Source: Marinicauda salina
Lineage (GTDB): Bacteria; Pseudomonadota; Alphaproteobacteria; Caulobacterales; Maricaulaceae
Direction of reading: 5' to 3'
Length of the DNA stretch: 64,000 bases
Assembly (NCBI RefSeq): GCF_003122085.1
Contig: NZ_QEXV01000001.1
Span: 310,001-374,000, forward strand
Part shown: positions 1 to 7,756 of the stretch, piece after piece
Position numbering within the stretch: the first letter of the stretch is position 1
Layout of the letters: each line of letters starts with the position of its first letter
Made by a program: the position numbers and the translations under genes
The notes under the pieces: generated by a model
What the model saw: only the letters and a program-made list of their open reading frames with translations
Database searches by the model: none
Told to the model about the DNA's origin: nothing

Positions 1-101
1 TCTACGCCGGCCGGCCGGCCTCGGCCTCGACGGCCACCGGAACCCTGTCCAAGCACCAGGCCCAGCAGCAAGCCCTCATCGACGACGCGCTCGGCGGCTA
101 G
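1..101 (+). CDS. sucA: 2-oxoglutarate dehydrogenase E1 (SucA), C-terminal end only
   Basis: The first 101 bases hold the last ~32 codons of a gene that begins outside the window. The residues read YAGRPASASTATG, then LSKH, then QQQALIDDAL. This Y-x-GR-x-ASAS-x-A-TG..SKH tail is characteristic of the thiamine-diphosphate E1 subunit of the 2-oxoglutarate dehydrogenase complex. Ends with TAG at 99-101. The sucB gene follows 45 bp downstream, which supports the call. E1 decarboxylates 2-oxoglutarate and passes the succinyl group to the lipoyl arm of SucB. Nothing can be said about the rest of the protein. Confidence 0.88.
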   Translation, partial: YAGRPASASTATGTLSKHQAQQQALIDDALGG

Positions 102-146
102 ACCGCGCCGCCCCGCCCCCTCCCGAACGAAGGACGAGCCCGCCCC

Positions 147-1712
147 ATGACCGACATCACCGTCCCCCAGCTTGGCGAATCCGTGTCCGAGGCCACCGTC
201 GGGACCTGGCAGGTCTCCGAAGGCGACCAGGTGAGCAAGGACGACATCCTGGTCGAGCTCGAGACCGACAAGGTCTCCGTCGAGGTGCGCGCCGAGGAAG
301 ACGGCGTGGTGAGTTCGATCACCGCCCAGGAAGGCGACACCGTCGAGATCGGCGCCAAGCTCGGCGAACTCGACGCCGGCGCCGAGGGCGGCGCGAAGGC
401 GTCCAACGAGAAGAAGGCGGACTCCGGGGAGAAGAAGGGCGACGACGGGGACGCGGCCGAGGCCGAGAAGGCCGAGAGCGCCGAAGCGCCCACCGAATCC
501 GCGGGCGGCGGCGAAGGCGACGTCATCGAGGCGAAAGTCCCGGTGATGGGCGAAAGCGTCTCGGAGGGCACGGTCGGCTCGTGGCTCGTCCAGCCCGGCG
601 ATTCCGTCGAGCGCGACCAGGCGCTGATGGAGATCGAGACCGACAAGGTCGCCGTCGAGGTCCCCTCGCCGGTCGCCGGCGTACTCGAGGAGCAGCTCGT
701 TTCCGAGGGCGACAGCGTCGAACCCGACCAGGTCGTGGCGAAGATCCGCGAAGGCGCGGCGGGCGGCGAAAAGCCCGCGGCGAAGGAGACCGAGGCCTCG
801 AAAGAGGCGGAGAAGCCCGACGCCGGCGACGGCGAAAAGAAGGCGATGCCGAGCGCGAAGCGCATCGCCGAGGAGAAGGGCGTCGATCTCGAGACGGTCG
901 AGGGCACCGGCAAGGGCGGCCGCGTGACCAAGGGCGACGCGCTGGCCGCGATCGAGGCCGGCGGCCGTCCGCCCGCGCAGCCCGCCGAGTCCAGGGCGCC
1001 GCGCGAGACCGGTCCGCGCGAGGAGCGGGTGAAGATGACCCGCCTGCGCCAGACCATCGCCAAGCGTCTGAAGGAAGCCCAGAACACCGCGGCGATGCTG
1101 ACGACCTACAACGAGGCGGACATGAGCGAGATCATGGCGCTTCGAAAGGCCGTCCAGGAGGACTTCGTCGCCAAGCACGGCGTCAAGCTCGGCTTCATGA
1201 GCTTCTTCGTGAAGGCGTGCGTCAACGCGCTCAAGGAGATTCCCTCGGTCAACGCCGAGATCGACGGGACCGACATCGTCTACAAGAACTATTACGACAT
1301 GGGCGTCGCGGTCGGCACCGATCGCGGCCTGGTCGTGCCGGTCGTGCGCGATTGCGACGAGAAGTCTCTCGCCCAGATCGAGAAGGACATCATGGATGTC
1401 GGCAAGCGGGCCCGCGACGGCGAGCTCACGCTGGACGAGATGCAGGGCGCGACCTTCACGCTGTCCAACGGCGGGGTCTACGGCTCGCTGATGAGCTCGC
1501 CGATCCTGAACGCGCCGCAATCGGGCATTCTCGGCATGCACAAGATCCAGGAGCGCCCCGTCGCCATCGGCGGCGAGGTGAAGATCCGCCCGATGATGTA
1601 TCTCGCGCTGAGCTACGATCACCGCATCGTCGACGGCAAGGAGGCGGTGACCTTCCTCGTGCGCGTCAAGGAAAGCCTGGAGAAGCCGGAACGGCTGATG
1701 CTGGAGATCTAG
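147..1712 (+). CDS. sucB: Dihydrolipoyllysine-residue succinyltransferase E2 (SucB) with two lipoyl domains
   Basis: E2 core of the 2-oxoglutarate dehydrogenase complex; transfers succinyl from lipoamide to CoA. 521 aa. Two lipoyl domains are visible, residues ~2-75 with ETDK (Lys42) and ~128-201 with ETDK (Lys167). They are separated by a Glu/Lys/Ala-rich flexible linker. A peripheral subunit-binding domain follows at ~233-270 ([11 protein letters not shown]...[10 protein letters not shown]), then the catalytic domain from ~290 with the HRIVDG motif (His492, Asp496). E. coli SucB has one lipoyl domain and ~405 aa, so this is the longer two-lipoyl form that I recall from Rhodobacterales relatives. 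The start has AAGGA upstream. Probably co-transcribed with sucA and closed by the terminator just after it. Confidence 0.96.
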   Translation: MTDITVPQLGESVSEATVGTWQVSEGDQVSKDDILVELETDKVSVEVRAEEDGVVSSITAQEGDTVEIGAKLGELDAGAEGGAKASNEKKADSGEKKGDDGDAAEAEKAESAEAPTESAGGGEGDVIEAKVPVMGESVSEGTVGSWLVQPGDSVERDQALMEIETDKVAVEVPSPVAGVLEEQLVSEGDSVEPDQVVAKIREGAAGGEKPAAKETEASKEAEKPDAGDGEKKAMPSAKRIAEEKGVDLETVEGTGKGGRVTKGDALAAIEAGGRPPAQPAESRAPRETGPREERVKMTRLRQTIAKRLKEAQNTAAMLTTYNEADMSEIMALRKAVQEDFVAKHGVKLGFMSFFVKACVNALKEIPSVNAEIDGTDIVYKNYYDMGVAVGTDRGLVVPVVRDCDEKSLAQIEKDIMDVGKRARDGELTLDEMQGATFTLSNGGVYGSLMSSPILNAPQSGILGMHKIQERPVAIGGEVKIRPMMYLALSYDHRIVDGKEAVTFLVRVKESLEKPERLMLEI

Positions 1713-1737
1713 GCGTCTCGACCCGACGGCGAAGAAA

Positions 1738-1773
1738 AAGCCCCGCCCGGGTCCCGGGCGGGGCTTCTTTTTG
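1738..1773 (+). terminator. Rho-independent terminator after sucB
   Basis: GC-rich hairpin with arms GCCCCGCCCG (1740-1749) and CGGGCGGGGC (1755-1764), followed by TTCTTTTTG. Lies 26 bp after the sucB stop, so it ends the sucAB transcript; lpdA downstream must have its own promoter. Confidence 0.9.
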
Positions 1774-1793
1774 TTCCGACGGGGTTCGGAAAG

Positions 1794-2042
1794 CTAGCCG
1801 TCGAGCCCCTTGCGCGCGCGGCGACCCAGGCGCGCCGCCTCGAAAAGCGCGCCGACCGCGGCGACCTCGACGGTGAAAAGCGCCATCTGGGCCGCGCTCA
1901 GCTGCGGCAGCACGCCGGCCGCCTGGAGTCCCATGCCGATCGCGACGCCGGCGGCGGCCATCACGGCGCCGCCTCGGGCGACTCCGGTGAGCACGGCGCG
2001 GCCGAGCGCGGCGTCGATCGTCGTGGTGCGGGCGCGGTTCAT
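1794..2042 (-). CDS. Small two-helix membrane protein, unknown function
   Basis: 82 aa protein starting MNRARTTTID. Two hydrophobic stretches are visible (about residues 22-45 and 48-68) with a positively charged tail (GRRARKG), so it is probably an inner-membrane protein with a short basic N-terminus. Start: AAGGAG precedes a tandem ATGATG at 2045-2040, and spacing (6 nt) favours the second ATG at 2042. It is antisense to sucB and lies just after the sucB terminator. Small membrane proteins between sucB and lpdA are common in alphaproteobacteria, but I do not recognise this family and assign no function. Confidence 0.6.
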   Translation of the reverse strand: MNRARTTTIDAALGRAVLTGVARGGAVMAAAGVAIGMGLQAAGVLPQLSAAQMALFTVEVAAVGALFEAARLGRRARKGLDG

Positions 2043-2244
2043 CATCGTCTCCTTGTTCGAACCTTGATGCTGCACTGCGAAATGGGGCGGGCGCCGGCGT
2101 TCGGCAAGACCGGCGCGCGGATTTTCATCCCTGAATTTCATGTGGTTATGGAACCCGCCGGCGGCACGCCTCCCGGTCCGCGCCGACGGCGAGCGCCCGG
2201 CCGGTCGGCGTGCTAGACTGTGCGCGGCTTGGGGAGGATCGGAC

Positions 2245-2691
2245 ATGAGCGATGCACACGGCGCCGTCCGCGTACGGGTTCCCGTCTGGTTCTGGATCGT
2301 GGCGGGGCTCGCCGTGCTCTGGAACTTCATGGGCGTGTTCGACTACGTCATGACGCAGACGCGCAACGACGCCTATCTGACGAGTTTCACCGACGAGCAG
2401 CTGGCCTATTTCACGAGCTTCCCGGCCTGGTATGTCGCGATCTGGGCGAGCGCGGTGTTCGCCGCCTTCATCTCGAGCGTGCTGCTGCTGCTCAGGATGA
2501 AGATCGCAGCGGCCGGATTCGCGGTGTCGACCGCGCTGTTTCTGGTCTCGTCGGTCTATGCCTTCGGCTTCACGCCGGCGATGGAGATGATGGGCGCGGG
2601 CGGGCTCGCCTTCAGCGCCGTCATTTTCGCCAGCCTGGCGGCGCTGTGGTGGTTCTCGCGCTGGTGCGCGGAACGCGGGATCCTGAAATAG
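2245..2691 (+). CDS. Four-helix inner-membrane protein, unknown function
   Basis: 148 aa starting MSDAHGAVRV, preceded by a strong GGGGAGG ribosome-binding site 7 nt upstream. Four hydrophobic segments (about residues 13-32, 60-82, 86-106 and 113-135). The soluble loop between helices 1 and 2 contains GVFDYVMTQTRN and FTDEQLAYFTSFPAWY. I recall similar alphaproteobacterial proteins that databases sometimes label sugar transporter without evidence, so I leave it as an uncharacterised integral membrane protein. It is convergent with the next gene; the two stop codons abut at 2691/2692. Confidence 0.7.
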   Translation: MSDAHGAVRVRVPVWFWIVAGLAVLWNFMGVFDYVMTQTRNDAYLTSFTDEQLAYFTSFPAWYVAIWASAVFAAFISSVLLLLRMKIAAAGFAVSTALFLVSSVYAFGFTPAMEMMGAGGLAFSAVIFASLAALWWFSRWCAERGILK

Positions 2692-2940
2692 CTAGCGCGT
2701 GTTCCTGAGACGCATGAGGCCGGCGACGATCCCGCCGAGGATCGCGCCGGCGAAGGCCGCCTCGCCGCCGAGATAGATGAGCGCCTGCACGCCCAGGCGC
2801 TCGGTGACGCCCACCGCGCCGAGCGCCAACACGAGCACCAGCGCGCCGGCGAACCCGATCGCCGCGCCGATGGCCGCGCCGATCACGACGCCCGCGGCCA
2901 GAGATCGGCGAGGCGGGGCCTTGGTCGGATCTTCGGCCAT
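2692..2940 (-). CDS. Small membrane protein with glycine/alanine-rich helices
   Basis: 82 aa starting MAEDPTKAPP, with a short charged N-terminus and two or three hydrophobic segments rich in Gly and Ala (GAAIGAAIG, GAILGGIVAG). It ends MRLRNTR. Like the other small gene at 1794-2042 it begins at a tandem ATGATG (2943-2938), with GGAG spaced best for the second ATG. Divergent from lpdA. The family is not recognised; an inner-membrane location is inferred from hydrophobicity only. Confidence 0.55.
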   Translation of the reverse strand: MAEDPTKAPPRRSLAAGVVIGAAIGAAIGFAGALVLVLALGAVGVTERLGVQALIYLGGEAAFAGAILGGIVAGLMRLRNTR

Positions 2941-3117
2941 CATCGACTCCGCGATTGCCGCCGAGCGAACGCCCGCGATCGGCCGCCGGTTCCGCCTTGC
3001 GCGTGCGCATGGCGGCCCTGTCGGAGCGCGCATTGACGCGGCCGCGCGCGGGAGTAATTTGCCCGCGACCCCGGCCGGGCGGACGTCCGGCCGCCCCTCG
3101 CAGGAACGGATATCGAC

Positions 3118-4521
3118 ATGGCTGACCAGTACGACATCGTGGTGATCGGCGGCGGCCCCGGCGGCTATAACTGCGCCATTCGCGCCGGACAGCTGGGTCT
3201 CAAGGTCGCGTGCGTGGAGAAGCGCGAGACGCTGGGCGGCACCTGCCTCAATGTCGGCTGCATCCCGTCGAAGGCGCTGCTGCACGCCTCCGAGCTCTAC
3301 GAGCAGGCGGAGAAGGACCTCGCCGGCTACGGGGTCAAGGTCGGCGACCTGTCGCTCGATCTCGACCAGATGATGAAGCAGAAGGACGAGGCGGTCGACG
3401 GGCTGACCAAGGGCGTCGCCTTCCTGCTGAAGAAGAACAAGGTCGACCATGTCTCCGGGACCGGGACGATCAAGGCCAAGGGCGAGGTCGCCGTCACCGA
3501 CGCCGACGGGAAGGAGACCGTCCTCAAGACGAAGAACATCGTCATCGCCACCGGTTCGGAGGTCACCCCGCTGCCGGGCGTCGAGATCGACGAGGAGCGC
3601 ATCGTCTCCTCGACGGGCGCGATCGCGCTCAAGGAAGTCCCGAAGAAGCTCGTCCTCGTCGGCGCCGGCGTGATCGGCCTCGAGCTCGGCTCGGTCTGGC
3701 GCCGGCTCGGCTCGGAAGTGACGGTGGTCGAATTCCTCGATCGCGCCATGCCGACCATGGACGGCGAGGTCTCGAAGACCGCCCGCAAGCTGTTCGAAAA
3801 GCAAGGCATGACCTTCCAGTTCAAGCGCAAGGTCACCGGCGTGGAGAAGAAGAAATCCGGGCTCAAGGTGACGACCGAGGCCGCCGACGGCGGCGACGAG
3901 GAGACCCTCGACGCCGACGTCGTGCTCGTGTGCATCGGCCGGCGGCCCTACACCGAGGGTCTGGGGCTGGAGAATGTCGGGATCGAGCCCGACAAGCGCG
4001 GCGTGATCGCCAATGACGGCTTCCGCACCAATGTCGACGGGATCTGGGTGGTCGGCGACTGCACCAGCGGCGCCATGCTCGCCCACAAGGCCGAGGACGA
4101 GGGCGCGGCCTGCGCCGAGCGCATCGCGGGCAAGGCCGGCCATGTGAATTACGACGCCATCCCCTCGGTGGTTTACACCGATCCCGAGATCGCCGCGGTG
4201 GGCGCCACGGAGGAAGAGCTCAAGGAGGCCGGCCGGGACTACAAGGTCGGCAAGTTCCCCTTCATGGCCAATTCGCGCGGCCGGACGAACCGCCAGACCG
4301 ACGGCTTCGTGAAGATCCTCGCCGACGCGAAGACCGACGAGGTGCTGGGCGGCCACATCATCGGCCCGCATGCGGGCGAGCTGATCGCCGAGCTGGCGCT
4401 GGCGATCGAGTTCCGCGCCGCCTCGGAGGACATCGCGCGGACCTCCCACGCCCACCCGACGCTGAGCGAAGCGATTCGACAGGCGGCCATGGGCGTGGAA
4501 GGCTGGACGATGCAGATGTGA
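3118..4521 (+). CDS. lpdA: Dihydrolipoyl dehydrogenase (E3)
   Basis: FAD-dependent E3 that reoxidises dihydrolipoamide with NAD+; shared by the 2-oxoglutarate and other 2-oxo acid dehydrogenase complexes. 467 aa, normal length. The FAD-binding GGGPGG motif is at residues 11-16. The redox disulfide is in GGTCLNVGCIPSK (Cys43, Cys48). A second dinucleotide fold lies around residue 180 (GAGVIGLELG). The C-terminal interface motif HPTLSE supplies the catalytic His446-Glu451 pair. AGGAA precedes the ATG. Its position after sucAB indicates that it serves the 2-oxoglutarate complex. It is separated from sucB by a terminator and three small genes, so it has its own promoter. Confidence 0.97.
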   Translation: MADQYDIVVIGGGPGGYNCAIRAGQLGLKVACVEKRETLGGTCLNVGCIPSKALLHASELYEQAEKDLAGYGVKVGDLSLDLDQMMKQKDEAVDGLTKGVAFLLKKNKVDHVSGTGTIKAKGEVAVTDADGKETVLKTKNIVIATGSEVTPLPGVEIDEERIVSSTGAIALKEVPKKLVLVGAGVIGLELGSVWRRLGSEVTVVEFLDRAMPTMDGEVSKTARKLFEKQGMTFQFKRKVTGVEKKKSGLKVTTEAADGGDEETLDADVVLVCIGRRPYTEGLGLENVGIEPDKRGVIANDGFRTNVDGIWVVGDCTSGAMLAHKAEDEGAACAERIAGKAGHVNYDAIPSVVYTDPEIAAVGATEEELKEAGRDYKVGKFPFMANSRGRTNRQTDGFVKILADAKTDEVLGGHIIGPHAGELIAELALAIEFRAASEDIARTSHAHPTLSEAIRQAAMGVEGWTMQM

Positions 4522-4609
4522 GCCGCGACGGGCTCCGTCACAAAACTTTGGAGCGACAGGCCGGGCGAATGCGCTGATAGGGCTCCCGATGTCGACTCCG
4601 GAGAGCATC

Positions 4610-5182
4610 ATGCCCGACGTCCGCGAAGCCATCCGGGTTGAGCCCGGCGAGGTGCGCACCGCGCGCCTGAGGCTGGTCGCGCTCGATTCCGAGCTTCTGC
4701 GTTTGCAGCAGGCCGATCGCGCCGCCTTCTTCGAGCGGCTGGGCGCCCAGCCCGAACCGGCCTGGCCGCCGGAGTTCGACGACGACGCCAAGATGCGCGA
4801 CGCGCTCTCCCGTATCGAGGCCGCTCCCGGCGAAACCGGCTGGGGCGCCTGGGTCTTCCTCATGGCCTGGTCGCCGGAGACCCGCGACCGCATCGTCGGG
4901 GTCGGCGGCTTCCACGGCCCGCCGGACGCCGAGGGAACGGTCGAGGTCGCGTGCTCCATGCTGCCGAGTTTTCGCGAGCAGGGCCTGGCCACCGAGGCCG
5001 TCGACGGCCTGCTGGCCCGGGCCTTCCGCGATCCCTCCGTCAAGCGCGTGCGCGCCGAGACGCCCGACTATCTGCTCGCCTCGCGGCGCGTGCTGGAGAA
5101 GGCGGGCTTCGCCGAGATCGGCTCCGCGGCGGCCGGCGAGGGCGAAGCGATCCGCTACGAACGCGTCCGGCCGGCGGACTGA
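4610..5182 (+). CDS. GNAT-family N-acetyltransferase (RimJ/RimL-like)
   Basis: 190 aa from ATG 4610 (GGAG 6 nt upstream); an earlier in-frame ATG at 4589 has a poor ribosome-binding site. It begins with TARLRLVAL, the usual opening of RimJ/RimL-like acetyltransferases. A central V-GVGGFHGPPD strand-turn is followed by MLPSFREQGLATEAV, which corresponds to the acetyl-CoA-binding R/Q-x-x-G-x-G/A loop. The end, SRRVLEKAGFAEIG, is the typical GNAT beta-bulge motif. The substrate is unknown. Its 3' end overlaps the convergent regulator gene by 28 bp. Confidence 0.85.
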   Translation: MPDVREAIRVEPGEVRTARLRLVALDSELLRLQQADRAAFFERLGAQPEPAWPPEFDDDAKMRDALSRIEAAPGETGWGAWVFLMAWSPETRDRIVGVGGFHGPPDAEGTVEVACSMLPSFREQGLATEAVDGLLARAFRDPSVKRVRAETPDYLLASRRVLEKAGFAEIGSAAAGEGEAIRYERVRPAD

Positions 5183-5487
5183 GGCCCGTCGCCGCCGTCG
5201 AGCAGGGCGCGCATCTGGTCGATATAGGCGATCCAGGCCTTGCGCCCCTGCGGCGTCAGGCGCGCGCGGGTCTGCGGCTTGCGCCCGACGAAGCGCTTCT
5301 CGACGGCGACATAGCCGGCCTCCTCGAGCTTCCTCAGATGGACCGAGAGATTGCCGTCCGTGGCGCCGGTGCGGTCCTTGAGCTCGGCGAAGGTCGCGTC
5401 GTCGACCGCGGAGAGATAGGCCATCACGCCGAGCCGAAGCTTGCCGTGGATGACCTCGTCGAGGCGGGCGGCGTCGAAATCGGCCAT
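5155..5487 (-). CDS. Winged-helix transcriptional regulator
   Basis: 110 aa protein beginning MADFDAARLD. Residues ~10-85 form a winged-helix fold of the MarR/ArsR-like wHTH type seen in short single-domain regulators. Visible parts are GKLRLGVMAYLS, then TFAELKDRTGATDGNLSVHLRKLEEAGYV (recognition helix) and a wing with KRFVGRKPQTRARLT. It is the distal gene of a two-gene operon with a membrane protein (4 bp apart). The AT-rich inverted repeat upstream of that operon is a likely binding site, giving autoregulation. Ligand unknown. In the related modules I know of, the partner is a small membrane protein, as here. Confidence 0.85.
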   Translation of the reverse strand: MADFDAARLDEVIHGKLRLGVMAYLSAVDDATFAELKDRTGATDGNLSVHLRKLEEAGYVAVEKRFVGRKPQTRARLTPQGRKAWIAYIDQMRALLDGGDGPQSAGRTRS

Positions 5488-5491
5488 CGGC

Positions 5492-6112
5492 TCACACCAC
5501 CGTGCGCGGCTCGCGCGTCATCAGCACGAGGCCGGGCGCGACGGTCGATCCGAAGATGGCCGCCGCCGTGACCAGGTAGACCCAGTGCGTGGCGGCGAGG
5601 GCGGCGGCGGCGGCGACGCCGGCGAGCGCGACCCCGGCCGGGATGAACAGAACCGGTCGCCGGACGATCCGCGCCATCGTCATCCAGGACACCGAATAGC
5701 CCAGAAGCGCGGCGGGCAGGATCGTGTTGTAGAAGACCGGCGACAGCTGGCCGGTGAGCACGCCGGCCGTCACGCCGAGGAAATAGGCGAAGATGGCCAG
5801 CCCGGCGCTCGGCCAGACCGCACCCTCCACGCGATTGCCGACGGAGCCCGCGCCGGGCTTGCCGCGCAGGCTGAGCCCGAGGAAAGCGCTGCCGATCGAG
5901 CCGATGACGATGAAGCCCAGCCAGAGCGGCCACAGCGCCTCCACGCCCAGCGGCGCGCGGCCGGAAACGATCGTCCAGTGGGCGAGCAGGACGAGGGTGG
6001 CCAGCCCGCCCCACCACAGCGCGAAGCGCCCGCCGAGCAGCGGCGCGGCCTCGCCGGCCTCGGCGAGCTCGCGGAGATAGTCGATGTCGGATTTCAGCTC
6101 GTCGCGGGTCAT
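5492..6112 (-). CDS. Multi-pass membrane protein paired with winged-helix regulator
   Basis: 206 aa from ATG 6112. It begins MTRDELKSDIDYLRELAEAG, a short soluble segment, followed by about six hydrophobic helices (first at ~28-48, last at ~178-198). No catalytic motif is visible. Start choice: an in-frame ATG at 6124 has no ribosome-binding site, while the GGAG formed by that ATG and the next codon sits 6 nt before ATG 6112. First gene of the operon with the winged-helix regulator. Function unknown; a membrane sensor or effector whose expression is set by the regulator is the simplest reading. Confidence 0.75.
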   Translation of the reverse strand: MTRDELKSDIDYLRELAEAGEAAPLLGGRFALWWGGLATLVLLAHWTIVSGRAPLGVEALWPLWLGFIVIGSIGSAFLGLSLRGKPGAGSVGNRVEGAVWPSAGLAIFAYFLGVTAGVLTGQLSPVFYNTILPAALLGYSVSWMTMARIVRRPVLFIPAGVALAGVAAAAALAATHWVYLVTAAAIFGSTVAPGLVLMTREPRTVV

Positions 6113-6128
6113 CGTGCGCTCCATGAAG

Positions 6129-6147
6129 TACTTTATCTATTAAAGTA
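6129..6147. promoter_or_regulatory. Perfect inverted repeat, candidate operator of the winged-helix operon
   Basis: TACTTTA (6129-6135), spacer TCTAT, TAAAGTA (6141-6147): a perfect 7-bp inverted repeat with a 5-bp spacer. It lies 17-35 bp upstream of the chosen start of the operon, in an unusually AT-rich stretch of a GC-rich window. The size and symmetry suit a dimeric winged-helix protein. Binding is inferred, not shown. Confidence 0.6.
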
Positions 6148-6577
6148 TATAAGCAAGACGGGAAACGCAAGGCGGGATTCGGAGGACTTGCGGGGGCGAG
6201 GGGCGGTCGGCCTTCGCGCCGGAGCTTCGCACGAAGCCGGTCCGGCTTCCTTGTCATCAAGTCAACGCCGACCGGAGCGGCAGGCGCTCAACTTTCTCAC
6301 CGCTCGTTTTCCTGACGAAAGTCAGGATCCAGAGGTCGACGGGCGCGGCGCGTCCTCGCCGGGCCCCAGCTTGCGCTGGGGAAACGCGCCGGGGCAGCGC
6401 GGCCGCGCCCGGGATCACGCGCAAGGGCGACGCAGCTTCTCTTTCCCGGACTTGATCCGGGACCCAGGAGAGGTCGGGCGGCGGCGGCGCTCCACGCTCT
6501 CCGGGCCCCGATTTTCGTCGGGCAAGAGGAGCGGGCGAATGACGGAAGCAGCGAGGGACGTTTCGCAATGGCGCGCC
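6148..6577. other. Intergenic region with dispersed palindromes
   Basis: No convincing gene in ~430 bp between the winged-helix operon and recF. It holds several small perfect palindromes: CCTGAC/GTCAGG (6311-6326), CCCCAGC/GCTGGGG (6364-6381) and TCCCGGA/TCCGGGA (6444-6462). The first two recur in the same order near 49.9 kb. The region is probably a mosaic of chromosomal repeats. A recF terminator may be hidden here, but I see no clear T-run. Confidence 0.6.
6305..6388. repeat. Dispersed palindromic repeat, copy 1
   Basis: CGTTTTCCTGACGAAAGTCA and the following GGA-CCAG (6305-6332), then after a variable spacer GGGCCCCAGCTTGCGCTGGG and GAAACGCG (6361-6388). Both blocks reappear in the same order and orientation at 49868-49961, with one substitution in the first block and none in the second. 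Non-coding; similar in style to alphaproteobacterial intergenic palindromes. Confidence 0.75.
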
Positions 6578-7756
6578 CTAACCGACGATCTCCGCCTTGC
6601 CGTCGCCGATCGCGACGTATTGCGCGCCAGTCCCGAACGGCGCGAACAGGGCGCGCTCGACGCCGGTAAGCCAGGCCTGGCCGCCGAGATCGGCGATCGC
6701 CTCGGCCAGCCCCTCGCGGCGGGTCTCGTCGAGATGGGCGCAGGCCTCGTCGAGAATGATCACCGGCGCCGCCCCGCGCGCCGTGGCCAGCGCGGCGGCC
6801 TGGGCGAGCGCCAGGCCGGTGAGCAACGCCTTCTGCTCGCCCGTCGAGCAATCGGATGCGGCGCGCGCCTTCTCGCGATGGACGGCCGTCAGCTCGGTTC
6901 GGTGCGGACCGGTGAGCGCGCGCCCGGCCGCGCCGTCGCGACGCCGGGCGGCTTCGAGATCGCGGCCGAAAGCATCCTCGGCCTCGCCCGCCTTCATGCC
7001 CTCGGCGAGCATCGCCTCGACCGCGCCCTCGAGCGCGAGATCGGCCTTGGGGAAACGCGAGGCGGCGCGCGCATCGATCTCGGCCTGCAGGCGGGCGAGC
7101 GTCTCGAGGCGGGCGGCGGCCATGGCGACGCCGTTGGCCGCCATCTCGGCCTCCAGCGCGGCGAGCCAGTCGGGATCGGCGCGCTCACCCTCCTCCATCC
7201 GGTCGAGGAGACGCTGGCGCTGGCGCTGCGCCTTCTCATACGCCGTCGCCGCGGCGGCGTGGCCGGGCTCGCCGGCGAGCACCAGCCGGTCGAAGAAGCG
7301 CAGCCGGTCCGAGCGCGGGCCCGCCCAGAGGCGATCCTCGCGCGGGGTGAGCCAGAGCATGGGGAAGAGGCGGGCGAGCTCGGTCTGGGTCGCCGCCGCC
7401 CCCTCGAGCCGCGTGCGCCGGCGGGCGGGATTGTCGGGGTCCGCCCCGGTGGCGAGGCTGACCGGCCCGTCGACCGTCTCGGCCTCGGCGTAGACCGCCC
7501 AGATCGTCGCCGGACCGTCCTCGTCGCGGCGCCTCACGGCGTCCGCGCCGGCCCCGCGCAAACCTCGGCCGGGGCCGAGAAAGGAGACCGCCTCGACGAG
7601 ATTGGTCTTGCCCGCCCCGTTCGGGCCGAACAGGCACACGGGTCGCGGATCGAGCGACAGATCCAGCGCCGCCCAGGAGCGGAAATTGGTGAGCTTGAGA
7701 CGCGTCACCGCGGCGCGGGCGCGCCCGGGGGCGTCGGCCATCGCCGCCCCGCTCAC
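6578..7756 (-). CDS. recF: DNA replication and repair protein RecF
   Basis: SMC-like ATPase that binds single-strand gaps and helps RecOR load RecA. 392 aa. Walker A GPNGAGKTN is at ~44-52, in the context KLTNFRSW...LFGPNGAG typical of RecF. The ABC-type signature CSTGEQKALL is followed by Walker B IILDEACAHLDETRR. Start: GTG 7756 overlaps the dnaN stop as GTGA, implying translational coupling. An ATG five codons later (7741) is a possible alternative. Last gene of the dnaA-dnaN-recF string; gyrB, often next, is absent. Confidence 0.93.
   Translation of the reverse strand: MSGAAMADAPGRARAAVTRLKLTNFRSWAALDLSLDPRPVCLFGPNGAGKTNLVEAVSFLGPGRGLRGAGADAVRRRDEDGPATIWAVYAEAETVDGPVSLATGADPDNPARRRTRLEGAAATQTELARLFPMLWLTPREDRLWAGPRSDRLRFFDRLVLAGEPGHAAAATAYEKAQRQRQRLLDRMEEGERADPDWLAALEAEMAANGVAMAAARLETLARLQAEIDARAASRFPKADLALEGAVEAMLAEGMKAGEAEDAFGRDLEAARRRDGAAGRALTGPHRTELTAVHREKARAASDCSTGEQKALLTGLALAQAAALATARGAAPVIILDEACAHLDETRREGLAEAIADLGGQAWLTGVERALFAPFGTGAQYVAIGDGKAEIVG

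Noticed and set aside
2692-5043. Long minus-strand frame covering lpdA
   Set aside because: Antisense to lpdA over most of its length. Only the last 82 codons, from ATG 2940, are kept as a small membrane protein gene.
5155-5487. The winged-helix protein as a full MarR regulator or toxin-antitoxin partner
   Set aside because: At 110 aa it fits a single winged-helix domain, and its partner is a multi-pass membrane protein with no toxin features.
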